The notes: generated from the letters alone by a model not told the origin. A stretch of DNA of 64,000 nt from Streptococcus oralis (GCF_021497945.1 NZ_CP046524.1:1337501-1401500), one strand, 5' to 3'. Counted from the first letter of the stretch, positions 26,740 to 36,797 are shown. Numbers and translations are program-made.

Positions 26740-27618
26740 TTACACCTTCTCTTTCACATTCTTGCCAAGGATACCTGCAGGTCGAACAATCAGAATCAAA
26801 AGCAAGATTCCATATACGATAGCATCACGGAAATCAGACATACCGAAGGCAGTAGCAAATGTTTCCAACAAACCAATAACAAATCCCCCTAGAGCTGCAC
26901 CAGGAATAATCCCGATACCACCAAGAACGGCCGCAACGAATGATTTCAGACCTGGAGTCACGCCCATCAAAGGTTCAAGAGAGTTGTAGTAAAGGGCAAT
27001 GAGGACACCTGCCGCTCCAGCAAGGGCTGAACCCAAAGCAAAAGTGAAACTGATTGTACGGTTTACGTTGATTCCCATCAATTGCGCCGCGTCACTATCA
27101 ACTGATACAGCACGCATCGCTTTACCCATTTTTGTTTTTTGAACAATCACTTGCAATAAGATCATCAGGAGTAAGGAAACTGCTAAAATCATTAACTGAA
27201 CATTTGTTAAGCTGATTGGTCCTAAATCATAGCGAACTGTTTGAATGACCTGAGGAAAGGCGCGAGTATTGGCACCTACTAGATAAACCATCCCATACTC
27301 CAGTAGGAAAGACACTCCGATGGCAGTAATCAATACAGCAATACGTGTAGAGTGTCGCAAAGGACGGTAGGCAAGAAATTCAATCACAACACCAAGCAGT
27401 GCGGTTCCTACCATTGAAATAATCAAAGCTAAAAAGAAATTCATTTGGAAAGAATTAATCAAAAAGTAACCAATAAAGGCTCCCATCATATAAATATCAC
27501 CGTGGGCGAAGTTGATGAGTTTGATAATTCCATAAACCATGGTGTAACCCAGGGCCAAAAGTGCATAAACACTACCCAGAATTAAACCATTCACAAGTTG
27601 TTGGAGCATAGCATTCAC
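26740..27618 (-). CDS. livH: Branched-chain amino-acid ABC transporter permease LivH
   Basis: A 292-aa permease with the family opening LVNGLILGSVYALLALGYTMVYG, then INFAHGDIYMMGA, and the coupling segment AVSVDSDAAQLMGI. Partner of LivM. It is separated from livJ by about 110 bases containing a hairpin, which may lower expression of livHMGF relative to the binding protein. Confidence 0.94.
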   Translation of the reverse strand: MNAMLQQLVNGLILGSVYALLALGYTMVYGIIKLINFAHGDIYMMGAFIGYFLINSFQMNFFLALIISMVGTALLGVVIEFLAYRPLRHSTRIAVLITAIGVSFLLEYGMVYLVGANTRAFPQVIQTVRYDLGPISLTNVQLMILAVSLLLMILLQVIVQKTKMGKAMRAVSVDSDAAQLMGINVNRTISFTFALGSALAGAAGVLIALYYNSLEPLMGVTPGLKSFVAAVLGGIGIIPGAALGGFVIGLLETFATAFGMSDFRDAIVYGILLLILIVRPAGILGKNVKEKV

Positions 27619-27679
27619 TCTTTTCTATTGTTATTTTTAGAAAATTTCTCAATTTTCACAAGTTCATAAACACCGAAAC

Positions 27680-27707
27680 AGGGAGTGAGTCAAAGGCTCA
27701 TTCCCTA
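27680..27707 (-). terminator. Intercistronic hairpin between livJ and livH
   Basis: Stem AGGGA(A/G)TGAG paired with CTCA(T/C)TCCCT around a seven- to eight-base loop, without a strong T run. Likely an attenuating or RNA-stabilising hairpin giving more livJ than livHMGF message. Confidence 0.6.
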
Positions 27708-27727
27708 TTTCAACTACTATTCTAATG

Positions 27728-28888
27728 TTATGGTTTTACAACTTCTGCTGCTTCCACTTTACCATTATTCATGGTCATCATGTAAGCAGTTTTCACTGTG
27801 TTGTGATCTGCATCAAAGCTCGTTTGACCAGTCACACCATCAAAGTCTTTGGTTTTAGCAAGGTTGTCCTTGATTTCACCTGAGTTTTTAGCACCTTTTG
27901 CAGCATTAGCTACTAGGTAAACTGAGTCATAGGCCAAAGCTGAGAATGTTGAAGGTTCTTCATTGTATTTTGCTCGGTAAGCTTCAAGGAAAGCTTTAGC
28001 TTTAGCAGAAACATCAACTGTAGTTGAGAATCCTGAGATGAAGTAAATGTTTGATGCTCTTTCAGCAGTTGCTTGTTGAACAAATTCTTCACCGTTAAAG
28101 CCGTCACCACCAACGATAGGTTTATCAATTCCCATACCACGCGCTTGGTTTACGATTTTACCTGCTTCTGTGTAGTAACCTGGAACAACGATAGCGTCAA
28201 ACTCTTTCCCTTTCATTTTAGTAAGGGCTGCTTGGAAGTCAGTATCACCTGCTACAAACGTTTCATCTGCTACAATCTCACCCTTGTAGGCTTCGCGGAA
28301 TGATTTGGCAATACCTTTAGCATAGTCACTTGCATTGTCCGTATAAAGAACAACCTTCTTAGCATTCAATTTATTTGTCACATAATTTGAAATAATCTTC
28401 CCTTGGAAGCTATCTTGGAAAGTTCCGATAAATAGATATTCTTGACCTTTGGTCAATCCATCTTGAGTCGCACTTGGTGAAATCAATGGAACTCCTGCTT
28501 GAGTAGCGTTGGCTACAGCTGCAGCAGTTGCACCAGATGTCGCAGGTCCTACGATAGCTGCAACTTTTGATTGGGTCACTAGGTTAGTTGTAACAGAGGC
28601 TGCTTCAGCTGTTTCAGATTTGTTATCTTTATCCACAACTTCGATTTGTTTTCCATCGATACCACCTGCAGCATTGATTTCATCAACAGCAAGTTGAGCA
28701 CCTTTTTGTTCAGAAGTACCATAGGCAGCTACAGCACCTGTTTCTTCAAAGTTAAAACCGATTTTGATAGTCTTTTCGTCTACTGGGTTACCAGTTGTAT
28801 TTGACGCTCCTGACTTGACCTCTCCACAGGCAGCGAGAAGAGCTACGCTAGCAAGAGCCACAAAAGATAGGGCAAATTTTTTCTTCAT
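27728..28888 (-). CDS. livJ: Branched-chain amino-acid binding lipoprotein LivJ
   Basis: A 386-aa extracellular substrate-binding lipoprotein. The signal peptide carries a lipobox LLAAC with the lipidated cysteine at about residue 21. The mature part is a periplasmic-binding-protein type 1 fold: KIGFNFEETGAVAAYG, the AIVGPATSGAT loop contacting ligand carboxylate, and a late DGVTGQTSFDADHN segment. First gene of livJHMGF, under a promoter overlapped by a CodY-like box. Confidence 0.95.
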   Translation of the reverse strand: MKKKFALSFVALASVALLAACGEVKSGASNTTGNPVDEKTIKIGFNFEETGAVAAYGTSEQKGAQLAVDEINAAGGIDGKQIEVVDKDNKSETAEAASVTTNLVTQSKVAAIVGPATSGATAAAVANATQAGVPLISPSATQDGLTKGQEYLFIGTFQDSFQGKIISNYVTNKLNAKKVVLYTDNASDYAKGIAKSFREAYKGEIVADETFVAGDTDFQAALTKMKGKEFDAIVVPGYYTEAGKIVNQARGMGIDKPIVGGDGFNGEEFVQQATAERASNIYFISGFSTTVDVSAKAKAFLEAYRAKYNEEPSTFSALAYDSVYLVANAAKGAKNSGEIKDNLAKTKDFDGVTGQTSFDADHNTVKTAYMMTMNNGKVEAAEVVKP

Positions 28889-28929
28889 TTTTAATCTCCT
28901 TATAGTTGTTTCAAAAATAGTATGTTAAG

Positions 28930-28958
28930 AATATACCGAATTATCAGAAAATTGTCAA
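28930..28958 (-). promoter_or_regulatory. livJ promoter with CodY-like box in the spacer
   Basis: -35 TTGACA (28953-28958), 17-bp spacer, -10 TATATT (28930-28935). The spacer contains AATTTTCTGATAATT (28953-28939), one mismatch from the CodY consensus AATTTTCWGAAAATT. CodY bound with branched-chain amino acids would block this promoter, matching the product's substrate. Confidence 0.85.
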
Positions 28959-28975
28959 CCTTTTTATTCACTTTT

Positions 28976-29245
28976 TTAAATGATAACGTTTTCTTCATTT
29001 CGATAGAGATTGCCAACAAAAGGAGTTTCTAACTCTTGAATGTGACACCGTCTAATTTTCTTGATATATCTTTCCTTACCTAATCTCTCAACTAAGTCAT
29101 CTAGCTCCTCAGTTGGAACATAGAGCTGCAAGTAACGATGTTTTTTGGAATGGTAACAGATATCACCGTATTCCTGAAGTTTTTTTGCATCTCGATTATA
29201 GTAAAGATAGATGATTAATCCTGAACGATTGACCTTTTCAAACAT
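28976..29245 (-). CDS. YlbG-like (UPF0298/DUF2129) protein
   Basis: An 89-aa cytosolic protein of the YlbG (DUF2129) family, conserved in Firmicutes. It opens with [21 protein letters not shown] and contains [15 protein letters not shown]. Function is not established. It lies between livJ and clpP and is transcribed with neither by obvious overlap. Confidence 0.85.
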   Translation of the reverse strand: MFEKVNRSGLIIYLYYNRDAKKLQEYGDICYHSKKHRYLQLYVPTEELDDLVERLGKERYIKKIRRCHIQELETPFVGNLYRNEENVII

Positions 29246-29287
29246 GGTGAATCCTCTTTCTAAGAAATCTTCTCCTAATTATATCAA

Positions 29288-29316
29288 AAAAAGCAAACTC
29301 CGTCGAGTTTGCTTTC
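29288..29316 (-). terminator. clpP terminator
   Basis: Minus-strand AGCAAACTC-GACG-GAGTTTGCT followed by TTTTTTTG, just after the clpP stop. Confidence 0.9.
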
Positions 29317-29324
29317 TAGGTTGC

Positions 29325-29915
29325 TTAGCTCAAAGAATTGTTAGCCATGATTTCATCAATGAAGCCATATTCGAGCGTTTCTTGGGCACTCATCCAGTAA
29401 TCACGTTCTGCATCTGCATGAATTTGCTCAACTGATTTACCTGAGTTAGTCGCAAGGATTTGCTCCAAAGTCTTACGAGTTTTAAGCAAGTGCTCTGCAG
29501 CGATTGCCATATCTGTCTGTTGGGTACCACCACCTGTTCCACCCATTGGTTGGTGAATCATGTACTCTGCATTTGGAAGCATGAAACGTTTGCCTTTTGC
29601 GCCACTTGATGCAATGACAGTCCCCATGGATGCAGCCATCCCCATAACGATTGTTTGGACATCTGCCTTGATAAAGTTCATGGTATCAACGATTGCCAAA
29701 CCAGCTGAAACAGAGCCTCCAGGTGTGTTGACATAAAGGTAAATATCTTTTGTACTGTCTTGGGCATCCAAGAAGAGCAACTGGGCGATAACGGAGTTAG
29801 CCATGTTATCTTCAACCGGACCTGTTAGCATGATGATGCGATCTTTCAGAAGACGAGAGTATATGTCATAGGAACGTTCTCCACGGCTTGTTTGTTCAAT
29901 AACTACAGGAATCAT
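29325..29915 (-). CDS. clpP: ATP-dependent Clp protease proteolytic subunit
   Basis: A 196-aa serine peptidase forming the tetradecameric chamber that degrades substrates delivered by ClpE, ClpC, ClpL-type or ClpX partners. The catalytic serine is in GMAASMG (about 96), histidine in MIHQPMGG (about 121) and the aspartate near 172. A perfect CtsR operator covers its promoter. Own terminator follows. Confidence 0.97.
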   Translation of the reverse strand: MIPVVIEQTSRGERSYDIYSRLLKDRIIMLTGPVEDNMANSVIAQLLFLDAQDSTKDIYLYVNTPGGSVSAGLAIVDTMNFIKADVQTIVMGMAASMGTVIASSGAKGKRFMLPNAEYMIHQPMGGTGGGTQQTDMAIAAEHLLKTRKTLEQILATNSGKSVEQIHADAERDYWMSAQETLEYGFIDEIMANNSLS

Positions 29916-29968
29916 TCATTTCTCCTTTTATGTTGAATTTTCTTAGTCTTACGACTCAATACAGAACT

Positions 29969-29998
29969 ATTATATCTTTTTGGTCAAAAAAGGTCAAA
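29969..29998 (-). promoter_or_regulatory. clpP promoter with CtsR operator
   Basis: Minus-strand -35 TTGACC (29992-29997), 17-bp spacer, -10 TATAAT (29969-29974). The exact heptad repeat GGTCAAA-AAA-GGTCAAA (29982-29998 on the plus strand) covers the -35 and half the spacer. This is an ideal CtsR box. Confidence 0.93.
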
Positions 29999-30092
29999 TT
30001 TTTGCTCTATACTATCGACAGAACCAAAAATTCAACCTCCTCGCGAAATTAGAAATAGTCTCCAATTTCAACTTTAAGACTCTATCTGAGTC

Positions 30093-30722
30093 TTATTTCG
30101 TACCGAACAAGCGGTCTCCAGCATCTCCGAGACCTGGAACAATATAGCCATGTTCATTCAAGTGTTCGTCCAGAGCTGCTGTAAAGATTTCGACATCTGG
30201 GTGAGCTGCTTGAAGAGCTTTCACTCCTTCTGGAGCAGCTACTAGGCAGACAAACTTGATATTTGATGCGCCACGTTTTTTAAGCGAGTCTACGGCCAAG
30301 ATTGCTGATCCACCTGTTGCAAGCATTGGATCGACGACAAAGATTTGACGTTGGTCAATGTCCTCAGGCAATTTCACCAAGTATTCAACTGGTTGAAGGG
30401 TTTCTTCATCACGGTACATACCGATATGACCAACTTTTGCTGCTGGAACCAAGCTCAAGAGCCCATCTACCATCCCGATACCTGCACGCAAGATTGGGAC
30501 AATCGCCAATTTTTTACCAGCCAATTGTTTTTGAACGGTCTTTGTGATAGGTGTTTCGATTTCCACGTCTTCAAGTGGAAGATCACGAAGTACTTCATAT
30601 CCCATCAACATTGCAATCTCATCTACTAGCTCACGAAAAGCTTTTGTAGAAGTGTCTGTACGACGCAAGATTGACAATTTGTGTTGAATGAGTGGATGAT
30701 TAATGACTTCAAGTTTTCCCAT
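30093..30722 (-). CDS. upp: Uracil phosphoribosyltransferase
   Basis: A 209-aa pyrimidine salvage enzyme converting uracil and PRPP to UMP. The PRPP-binding loop is [12 protein letters not shown] (about 130-142); [13 protein letters not shown] closes the protein as usual. I chose the ATG at 30722 ([16 protein letters not shown]), preceded by GAAGGAATT; the longer frame adds seven residues that look like leader. It is unlinked to pyrF-pyrE at 45-46 kb. Confidence 0.96.
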   Translation of the reverse strand: MGKLEVINHPLIQHKLSILRRTDTSTKAFRELVDEIAMLMGYEVLRDLPLEDVEIETPITKTVQKQLAGKKLAIVPILRAGIGMVDGLLSLVPAAKVGHIGMYRDEETLQPVEYLVKLPEDIDQRQIFVVDPMLATGGSAILAVDSLKKRGASNIKFVCLVAAPEGVKALQAAHPDVEIFTAALDEHLNEHGYIVPGLGDAGDRLFGTK

Positions 30723-30763
30723 TTTCTGAATTCCTTCTTTCAATTTATTCTTCTTATTATATC

Positions 30764-30796
30764 AAAAAACGGTTTAAAAAGCTTTCTAAACCATTT
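30764..30796 (-). terminator. Terminator after the dCMP deaminase gene
   Basis: Minus-strand ATGGTTTAGAAAGC/GCTTTTTAAACCGT stem with small loop followed by TTTTTTG; lies between the deaminase gene and upp. Confidence 0.75.
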
Positions 30797-30810
30797 ATTT
30801 TTATTAATTT

Positions 30811-31278
30811 CTAAATCAAATCTGCCTCTTGAAGAGCTGTCTGAACAGTCTCTAATGGTAAATGGGTCAACTCAGTGCCTTTTTCGTGATAAAGGTACTG
30901 GGCGTAGTCATCCATGCGGTATTGATTGATGTAAACCACACGCTTGCAGCCTACTTGCAGAAGCTGTTTGGTACAGTTGAGGCAGGGAAAGTGGGTCACA
31001 TAGGCTGTAAAACCTTTAGGAACCCCTCGCTCAGCTCCCTGTAAGATGGCATTGACCTCGGCATGCAGTGTCCGTACACAGTGACCGTCAATCACCAAGC
31101 AATCATGGTCAATACAGTGCTCCGTTCCTGATACGGAACCATTGTAACCTGTTGAAATGACCTTATTGTCCTTAACTAGGACAGCCCCCACCTTAGCACG
31201 TTTACAGGTCGAACGATTGGCAATTAGTAAGGCCTGGGCTGCAAAATACTCATCCCAAGCCAGTCTTTTTTCTGTCAT
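30811..31278 (-). CDS. Deoxycytidylate deaminase (ComEB-like)
   Basis: A 155-aa zinc-dependent dCMP deaminase producing dUMP for thymidylate synthesis. Zinc ligands are in LHAEVNAI (His and catalytic Glu) and PCLNC. The C-terminal YHEKGTELTHL part is typical. B. subtilis calls the relative ComEB, but this enzyme is not needed for DNA uptake. A divergent TetR gene is not next to it: both are minus strand with an 18-base gap, so they may be co-transcribed. Confidence 0.9.
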   Translation of the reverse strand: MTEKRLAWDEYFAAQALLIANRSTCKRAKVGAVLVKDNKVISTGYNGSVSGTEHCIDHDCLVIDGHCVRTLHAEVNAILQGAERGVPKGFTAYVTHFPCLNCTKQLLQVGCKRVVYINQYRMDDYAQYLYHEKGTELTHLPLETVQTALQEADLI

Positions 31279-31296
31279 AAGTCTTCTCCTTTTCCT

Positions 31297-31854
31297 CTAT
31301 TTTTTGAAAAATGGCAAGCGTAAATCTGCAATCTTTTCAGCTGGAACCTTCATGCCATCCTTGATCCATTTGAGCAGAACCGATACGATGGCAGAGCTCC
31401 AAAACGAATGAAGGTAGCTGCTAACACCTTTTGATTTTCCGTGGTATTTTTCCAGAAATTCCTGCATGGCTTGGACAAAAATCTTTTCTAAGTGGTAGTC
31501 CAGAGCAAGTTGGATAACCTTGGCTTCTTTCTTTGCTGCGCGGAAAAGATGCACCCAGACCAGATAAAGGTCGGTTTTGATATCGTAGTGGCTCAACTGT
31601 TCCATGATGTTATGGACACTGCGTTTAAAGACGCTTTCCAAAATCTCTTCTTTGGAGTCATAGTTACGATAGAAGGCAGCGCGTGAGACACCCGCCCGCT
31701 TAACCAACTCTGAGATACTAATCTTAGCCAAGTCTTTTTTCTCCAGAAGTTGCAAAAGAGCCGTCTCAATCGCTTCTCTGGTCAAGAAATTGGATTCTTG
31801 ATTAGATTTTCTGAGATTTTCAAGAGATTTTTCAGATATTTTACGTTCAGACAT
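31297..31854 (-). CDS. TetR/AcrR family transcriptional regulator
   Basis: A 185-aa repressor-type protein. A helix-turn-helix lies at about residues 40-62 (ISISELVKRAGVSRAAFYRNYDSKEEIL) behind a basic N-terminal extension. The C-terminal effector domain is helical and unassigned. It faces the degV gene divergently across a 124-base region holding the degV promoter and an inverted repeat. By context it may control the fatty-acid-binding DegV protein. Confidence 0.88.
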   Translation of the reverse strand: MSERKISEKSLENLRKSNQESNFLTREAIETALLQLLEKKDLAKISISELVKRAGVSRAAFYRNYDSKEEILESVFKRSVHNIMEQLSHYDIKTDLYLVWVHLFRAAKKEAKVIQLALDYHLEKIFVQAMQEFLEKYHGKSKGVSSYLHSFWSSAIVSVLLKWIKDGMKVPAEKIADLRLPFFKK

Positions 31855-31916
31855 AACAATTTCTTTCTACTTGTAACAACAGAGAGGTGGTACTTTTGTT
31901 TCAAGGGCTTTCATGA

Positions 31917-31965
31917 TATAATTGTAAAAAAAGACAGAACCTTTGTCAATGTATAAGTGACAAAG
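31917..31965 (+). promoter_or_regulatory. degV promoter and inverted repeat in its leader
   Basis: Extended -10 TGATATAAT ends at 31922. Downstream, CTTTGTCA (31941-31948) and TGACAAAG (31958-31965) form a perfect eight-base inverted repeat with a nine-base centre. A TetR-type regulator bound here would act as a roadblock. The adjacent divergent TetR protein is the obvious candidate; the link is inferred. Confidence 0.6.
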
Positions 31966-31978
31966 ATGGAGAATTTCT

Positions 31979-32824
31979 ATGACTTGGAAGATTGTAGCTG
32001 ACTCTGGTTGTGATTATCGTCAATTGGTAACTCCCGCTATCGATACTGAATTTATCAGTGTTCCTTTAACCATTCAAGTAGCTGATCAGGTCTTTATTGA
32101 TGATGCCAATCTCGACATTGACCACATGATGGAAACTATGTATGCGACTTCTGAGGCTTCAAAATCAGCTTGTCCTAGCCCTGATGATTACCTGCGTGCA
32201 TTCGAAGGTGCCAAGCATATCTTTGTTGTTACCATCACTGGTGCTCTTTCTGGCAGCCATAATAGCGCTCAGCTCGCTAAAAATATCTACCTTGAAGAAC
32301 ACCCTGACACTCAGATTCATGTTATCGATAGTTTATCTGCAGGTGGGGAAGTTGATTTGATTGTCGAGAAAATCAATGATTTGATTGATCAAGGACTTTC
32401 TTATGAAGAAGTTGTTGAAGGTATCACTGCTTATCAAGAAAAAACCAAGTTGCTCTTTGTCCTCGCTAAAGTTGATAACTTGGTAAAAAATGGCCGTTTG
32501 AGTAAACTTATCGGTACGGTCGTTGGCCTTCTCAACATCCGTATGGTTGGGGAAGCAAGTGAAACTGGAACCCTAGAGCTTCTTCAAAAGGCTCGTGGTG
32601 CTAAAAAGTCCCTTCAAGCAGCCTATGAAGAACTCATCAAGGCTGGCTATGCTGGTGGTCGTATCGTCATGGCTCATCGCAGCAATGAAAAATTCTGTCA
32701 GCAATTGTCAGAACGCTTGCTGGAAACATTCCCACAAGCCAATATCAAAATCCTCCCAACGTCTGGTCTCTGCAGTTTCTATGCAGAAGATGGCGGTTTG
32801 TTGATGGGATATGAAATTAACTAA
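31979..32824 (+). CDS. DegV family fatty-acid-binding protein (FakB-like)
   Basis: A 281-aa DegV-fold protein that carries fatty acids to the kinase FakA for phosphorylation before use in phospholipid synthesis. Typical marks are WKIVADSGCDY at the start, TSEASKSACPSPDDYL near 50, TGALSGSHNSA around 85 with the serine that contacts the carboxylate, and FVLAKVDNLVKNGRLSKL near 160. From recalled gene order with a divergent TetR regulator it may correspond to pneumococcal FakB3; I leave the symbol blank. Confidence 0.88.
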   Translation: MTWKIVADSGCDYRQLVTPAIDTEFISVPLTIQVADQVFIDDANLDIDHMMETMYATSEASKSACPSPDDYLRAFEGAKHIFVVTITGALSGSHNSAQLAKNIYLEEHPDTQIHVIDSLSAGGEVDLIVEKINDLIDQGLSYEEVVEGITAYQEKTKLLFVLAKVDNLVKNGRLSKLIGTVVGLLNIRMVGEASETGTLELLQKARGAKKSLQAAYEELIKAGYAGGRIVMAHRSNEKFCQQLSERLLETFPQANIKILPTSGLCSFYAEDGGLLMGYEIN

Positions 32825-34057
<1,233 letters not shown>

Positions 34058-34076
34058 AAATCAAAGGTTGTAAAAA

Positions 34077-34532
34077 ATGAATAGAAGAGAATCAGTTGAA
34101 TTTGTCAACATGTGCATGATTCAAAACGGGGACAAGGTTCTGGTCCAAGACCGAGTTAGTTCTAACTGGCCTGGCATTACTTTTCCTGGTGGTCATGTTG
34201 AACGTGGCGAATCCTTTGTCGATGCTGTCATTCGTGAAGTGAAAGAAGAAACTGGTCTGACCATTTCCAAACCCCAACTCTGTGGTATCAAAAACTGGTA
34301 CGATGACAAGGATTATCGTTATGTCGTCCTTTTTTACAAGACAGAACACTTTACTGGTGAACTCCAATCTTCATACGAAGGGAAGGTTTGGTGGGAGGAT
34401 TTTGACAATCTGTCTCATCTAAAACTTGCTACTGATGATATGTCTGATATGCTTCGTGTTTTTTTAGAAGAGAATCTCAGTGAATTCTTTTACTACAAAG
34501 ACGGTGACGACTGGCTTTATGACTTGAAGTAA
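34077..34532 (+). CDS. Nudix hydrolase (MutT-like)
   Basis: A 151-aa Nudix protein with the box [18 protein letters not shown], then KEETGL (about 38-60). The opening [26 protein letters not shown] and the late W-rich tail resemble streptococcal MutT/8-oxo-dGTP-type enzymes; the substrate is not certain. It lies 19 bases after the FAD oxidoreductase gene and is likely co-transcribed. It is unrelated in detail to the Nudix gene at 11.7 kb. Confidence 0.85.
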   Translation: MNRRESVEFVNMCMIQNGDKVLVQDRVSSNWPGITFPGGHVERGESFVDAVIREVKEETGLTISKPQLCGIKNWYDDKDYRYVVLFYKTEHFTGELQSSYEGKVWWEDFDNLSHLKLATDDMSDMLRVFLEENLSEFFYYKDGDDWLYDLK

Positions 34533-34563
34533 AAAATAGGCTAGAAAATTCCTAGCCTATTTA
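34533..34563. terminator. Bidirectional terminator
   Basis: AAAAATAGGCTAG/CTAGCCTATTT stem between convergent Nudix and MerR genes, with A/T runs on both sides. Confidence 0.85.
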
Positions 34564-35301
34564 TTCTGCATTTGTCTGAACGTAAGCCGATATGACATCT
34601 GATGTGTACTGGGCTGTTCCAGGTCCAAACTTGTCAATGTTTTCCTTAAACTCTGGGTTGTAGACGTAGCCTTTACCGATATGACCGAATACCTCAATAG
34701 AGCAGTCAAATCCATAAGTTCGAATGGCTTGCAAGAGCTTGGCTGCTTGCTCTTGGTTTTCGGCTGCTGTTGCAGCTAGCCCATTTTTAAGGTTATGAGC
34801 CAAAGCTTGAAAAACTTGGTTAAAGGCAGTCGTAGCCTCATCTTCGCGGCCTTTTTGGCGCTCGAGAGCTTCTCCCATGACTTCTTGTCCATATTTCTCT
34901 ACCGCCTCTTGGTGGTATTTTTGATTGTCTTGATAGCTAAATCCAGTGAATTTTTCCTCAATCGTCATTTTTCTTTCTCCTTTTTGTTCTTGAATGGTTT
35001 TTTGCAAGGTGGAAATCAAGGTATCCAGATGTTGCCTTTCTTGGGTCAAATAGTCCAACTGCCTAGTCAAATGAGGCAATAAATCTGTCCTTTCTTCCTT
35101 TAACAGCTCTGCTATTTTTTCTAAAGAAAAGCCTAGATATTTATAATACAGAATGACCTGAAGGCGTTCCAAATCCTCTTGACTATAGGTTCGATAGCCG
35201 TTTTCCGACTTTAAGGGAACCAGAAGTCCTATCTTATCGTAATGGTGCAGGGTCTTGACAGAGACACCTGAAAGCTGCGCAGCTTCTTTTATATGGTACA
35301 T
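34561..35301 (-). CDS. MerR family regulator with TipAS effector domain
   Basis: A 246-aa regulator. The MerR DNA-binding head (residues 1-70: YHIKEAAQLSGVSVKTLHHYDKIGLL) is followed by a dimerisation coiled coil (about 75-110) and a TipAS-like domain (about 115-245), which in Streptomyces TipA binds thiopeptides. The TipAS cysteine that captures thiopeptides is not evident; one cysteine lies in the YGFDCSIEVFGH segment. It is preceded by a MerR-type promoter with 19-bp spacer and is probably autoregulated. Confidence 0.9.
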   Translation of the reverse strand: MYHIKEAAQLSGVSVKTLHHYDKIGLLVPLKSENGYRTYSQEDLERLQVILYYKYLGFSLEKIAELLKEERTDLLPHLTRQLDYLTQERQHLDTLISTLQKTIQEQKGERKMTIEEKFTGFSYQDNQKYHQEAVEKYGQEVMGEALERQKGREDEATTAFNQVFQALAHNLKNGLAATAAENQEQAAKLLQAIRTYGFDCSIEVFGHIGKGYVYNPEFKENIDKFGPGTAQYTSDVISAYVQTNAE

Positions 35302-35321
35302 TATTTCCTCCTTACAAGGAT

Positions 35322-35352
35322 AGTATAACCCCTCCCCTTAGGGGAGAGTCAA
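35322..35352 (-). promoter_or_regulatory. MerR-type promoter with 19-bp spacer and palindrome
   Basis: -35 TTGACT (35347-35352) and -10 TATACT (35322-35327) are 19 bp apart instead of 17. The spacer contains the perfect palindrome CTCCCC-TAA-GGGGAG (35332-35346). This is the architecture MerR regulators untwist to activate transcription. It drives the MerR/TipAS gene itself. Confidence 0.88.
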
Positions 35353-35459
35353 GAGTTTTTTTATAAAAGTTTAACTATTTTTAAATTTGGGGAGGATAAT
35401 CGGTCTAAGCCATTGTCAGACTTTGACCTATTGTCCTCAGATTCGGAGAATTCCAAGTT

Positions 35460-35498
35460 AAAAAAAGACTTGAGAATCAACCTCAAGTCCTTTCTTTT
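35460..35498 (-). terminator. manA terminator
   Basis: Minus-strand GGACTTGAGGTT-GATTCTCAAGTC stem then TTTTTTTAAC, right after the manA stop. Confidence 0.85.
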
Positions 35499-36443
35499 TT
35501 ATGGATGGCTCACAATCAGTTCCAAACCTTGCCCTTCCAAGGTCCAAGCTTCAACATCACTTGGTAGGATAAAGTGGCTACCTTTTTGGATTGGATAATT
35601 TCCCCCGTCAACAGTTAGTTGACCTTGACCAGCTAAGACGCTGAACAGGCTGTAGTCAGCTGTCTTTTCAAAGTCAACTTTTCCAGTAATTTCCCACTTG
35701 TAAACGGCGAAGAAATCATTCGACACTAGAAGTGTAGAACGCAGGTCATCAGCTTTGACAGTCACAGGACGGCTATTGGCAGGCTCACCAATGTTCAAAA
35801 CATCGATGGATTTTTCAAGGTGAAGTTCACGCAAGCTGCCCTTGTCGTCCTTGCGGTCAAAGTCATAGACACGGTAGGTGGTATCGCTAGACTGCTGGGT
35901 TTCAAGAATCAAGATACCCGCACCAATGGCATGCATAGTGCCACTTGGTACATAGAAGAAATCTCCTGCTTTAACTGGAACTTTTGTCAGCAAGGTATCC
36001 CAGTTCTTGTCCTCGATTTGCTGGCGGAGTTCTTCTTTTGATTTGGCATTGTGGCCATAGATAATCTCTGAACCTTCGTCTGCTGCGATGATGTACCAGC
36101 ACTCTGTTTTTCCGAGCTCGCCTTCATGTTCTAGTCCATATGCATCGTCTGGGTGAACTTGGACACTGAGCCAATCGTTGGCATCCAGAATCTTGGTCAA
36201 CAGTGGAAATACAGGCTCTGGACGGTTACCAAATAATTCACGGTGCTCTGCATACAAGGTAGCTAGGTCTGTTCCCTCGTAGCGACCATTAGCTACCTTA
36301 GAAACTCCATTTGGGTGGGCTGAAATAGCCCAGTATTCTCCGATTTTTTCACTTGGGATATCGTAGCCAAACTCATCACGTAGCTTGGTTCCACCCCAGA
36401 TTTTTTCTTGCATAACTGATTGTAAAAATAATGGTTCTGACAT
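35499..36443 (-). CDS. manA: Mannose-6-phosphate isomerase, class I
   Basis: A 314-aa zinc enzyme converting mannose-6-phosphate to fructose-6-phosphate after PTS uptake of mannose. It is the short Firmicute class I form. Zinc-site segments are VQVHPDD (about 97), the following KTECWYII and the FYVPSGTMHAIGAGI block (about 160-175). A good AGGAGAATAAG site precedes the ATG. Monocistronic. Confidence 0.95.
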   Translation of the reverse strand: MSEPLFLQSVMQEKIWGGTKLRDEFGYDIPSEKIGEYWAISAHPNGVSKVANGRYEGTDLATLYAEHRELFGNRPEPVFPLLTKILDANDWLSVQVHPDDAYGLEHEGELGKTECWYIIAADEGSEIIYGHNAKSKEELRQQIEDKNWDTLLTKVPVKAGDFFYVPSGTMHAIGAGILILETQQSSDTTYRVYDFDRKDDKGSLRELHLEKSIDVLNIGEPANSRPVTVKADDLRSTLLVSNDFFAVYKWEITGKVDFEKTADYSLFSVLAGQGQLTVDGGNYPIQKGSHFILPSDVEAWTLEGQGLELIVSHP

Positions 36444-36589
36444 CTTATTCTCCTGTCTGTTTTTCTCACCTCATTATAGCAAAAAGCCAGGTCTAATTGA
36501 ACTCTTTTTCACACATTATAAAGTAGGGAGAAGATTTTATAAAAATAGTAACGATATGGTTTTCATACTTTTGATAAATCTAAAAGAAA

Positions 36590-36778
36590 CTATTCTTTCA
36601 TAAGATTTGGAAGAACGAACATGATGAAAAAAGCTAACATAATCATCACGAAAACAAGCAAGTAGACAAAACACATAGACAGCCATACATAACGATCAGG
36701 TTTTAATGGTCTTTCGACGAAAGATTGTTTCGGTTTTTTAGTTTCATATATCAATAGTTTTAAGATATCATTAATCAA
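36590..36778 (-). CDS. Putative 62-aa single-span membrane protein
   Basis: A frame of 62 codons starting at TTG (no ATG available at the start) whose product has a basic N-terminal half (KKPKQSFVERPLKPDRYVW) and one long hydrophobic helix (about 33-57). The ribosome site is weak. It lies 19 bases downstream of the PHP-ATPase gene on the same strand and could be its partner, or a stand-alone small protein, or a non-coding frame. Unrecognised. Confidence 0.4.
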   Translation of the reverse strand: MINDILKLLIYETKKPKQSFVERPLKPDRYVWLSMCFVYLLVFVMIMLAFFIMFVLPNLMKE

Positions 36779-36797
36779 AACTCAAACTTTCTTATTT

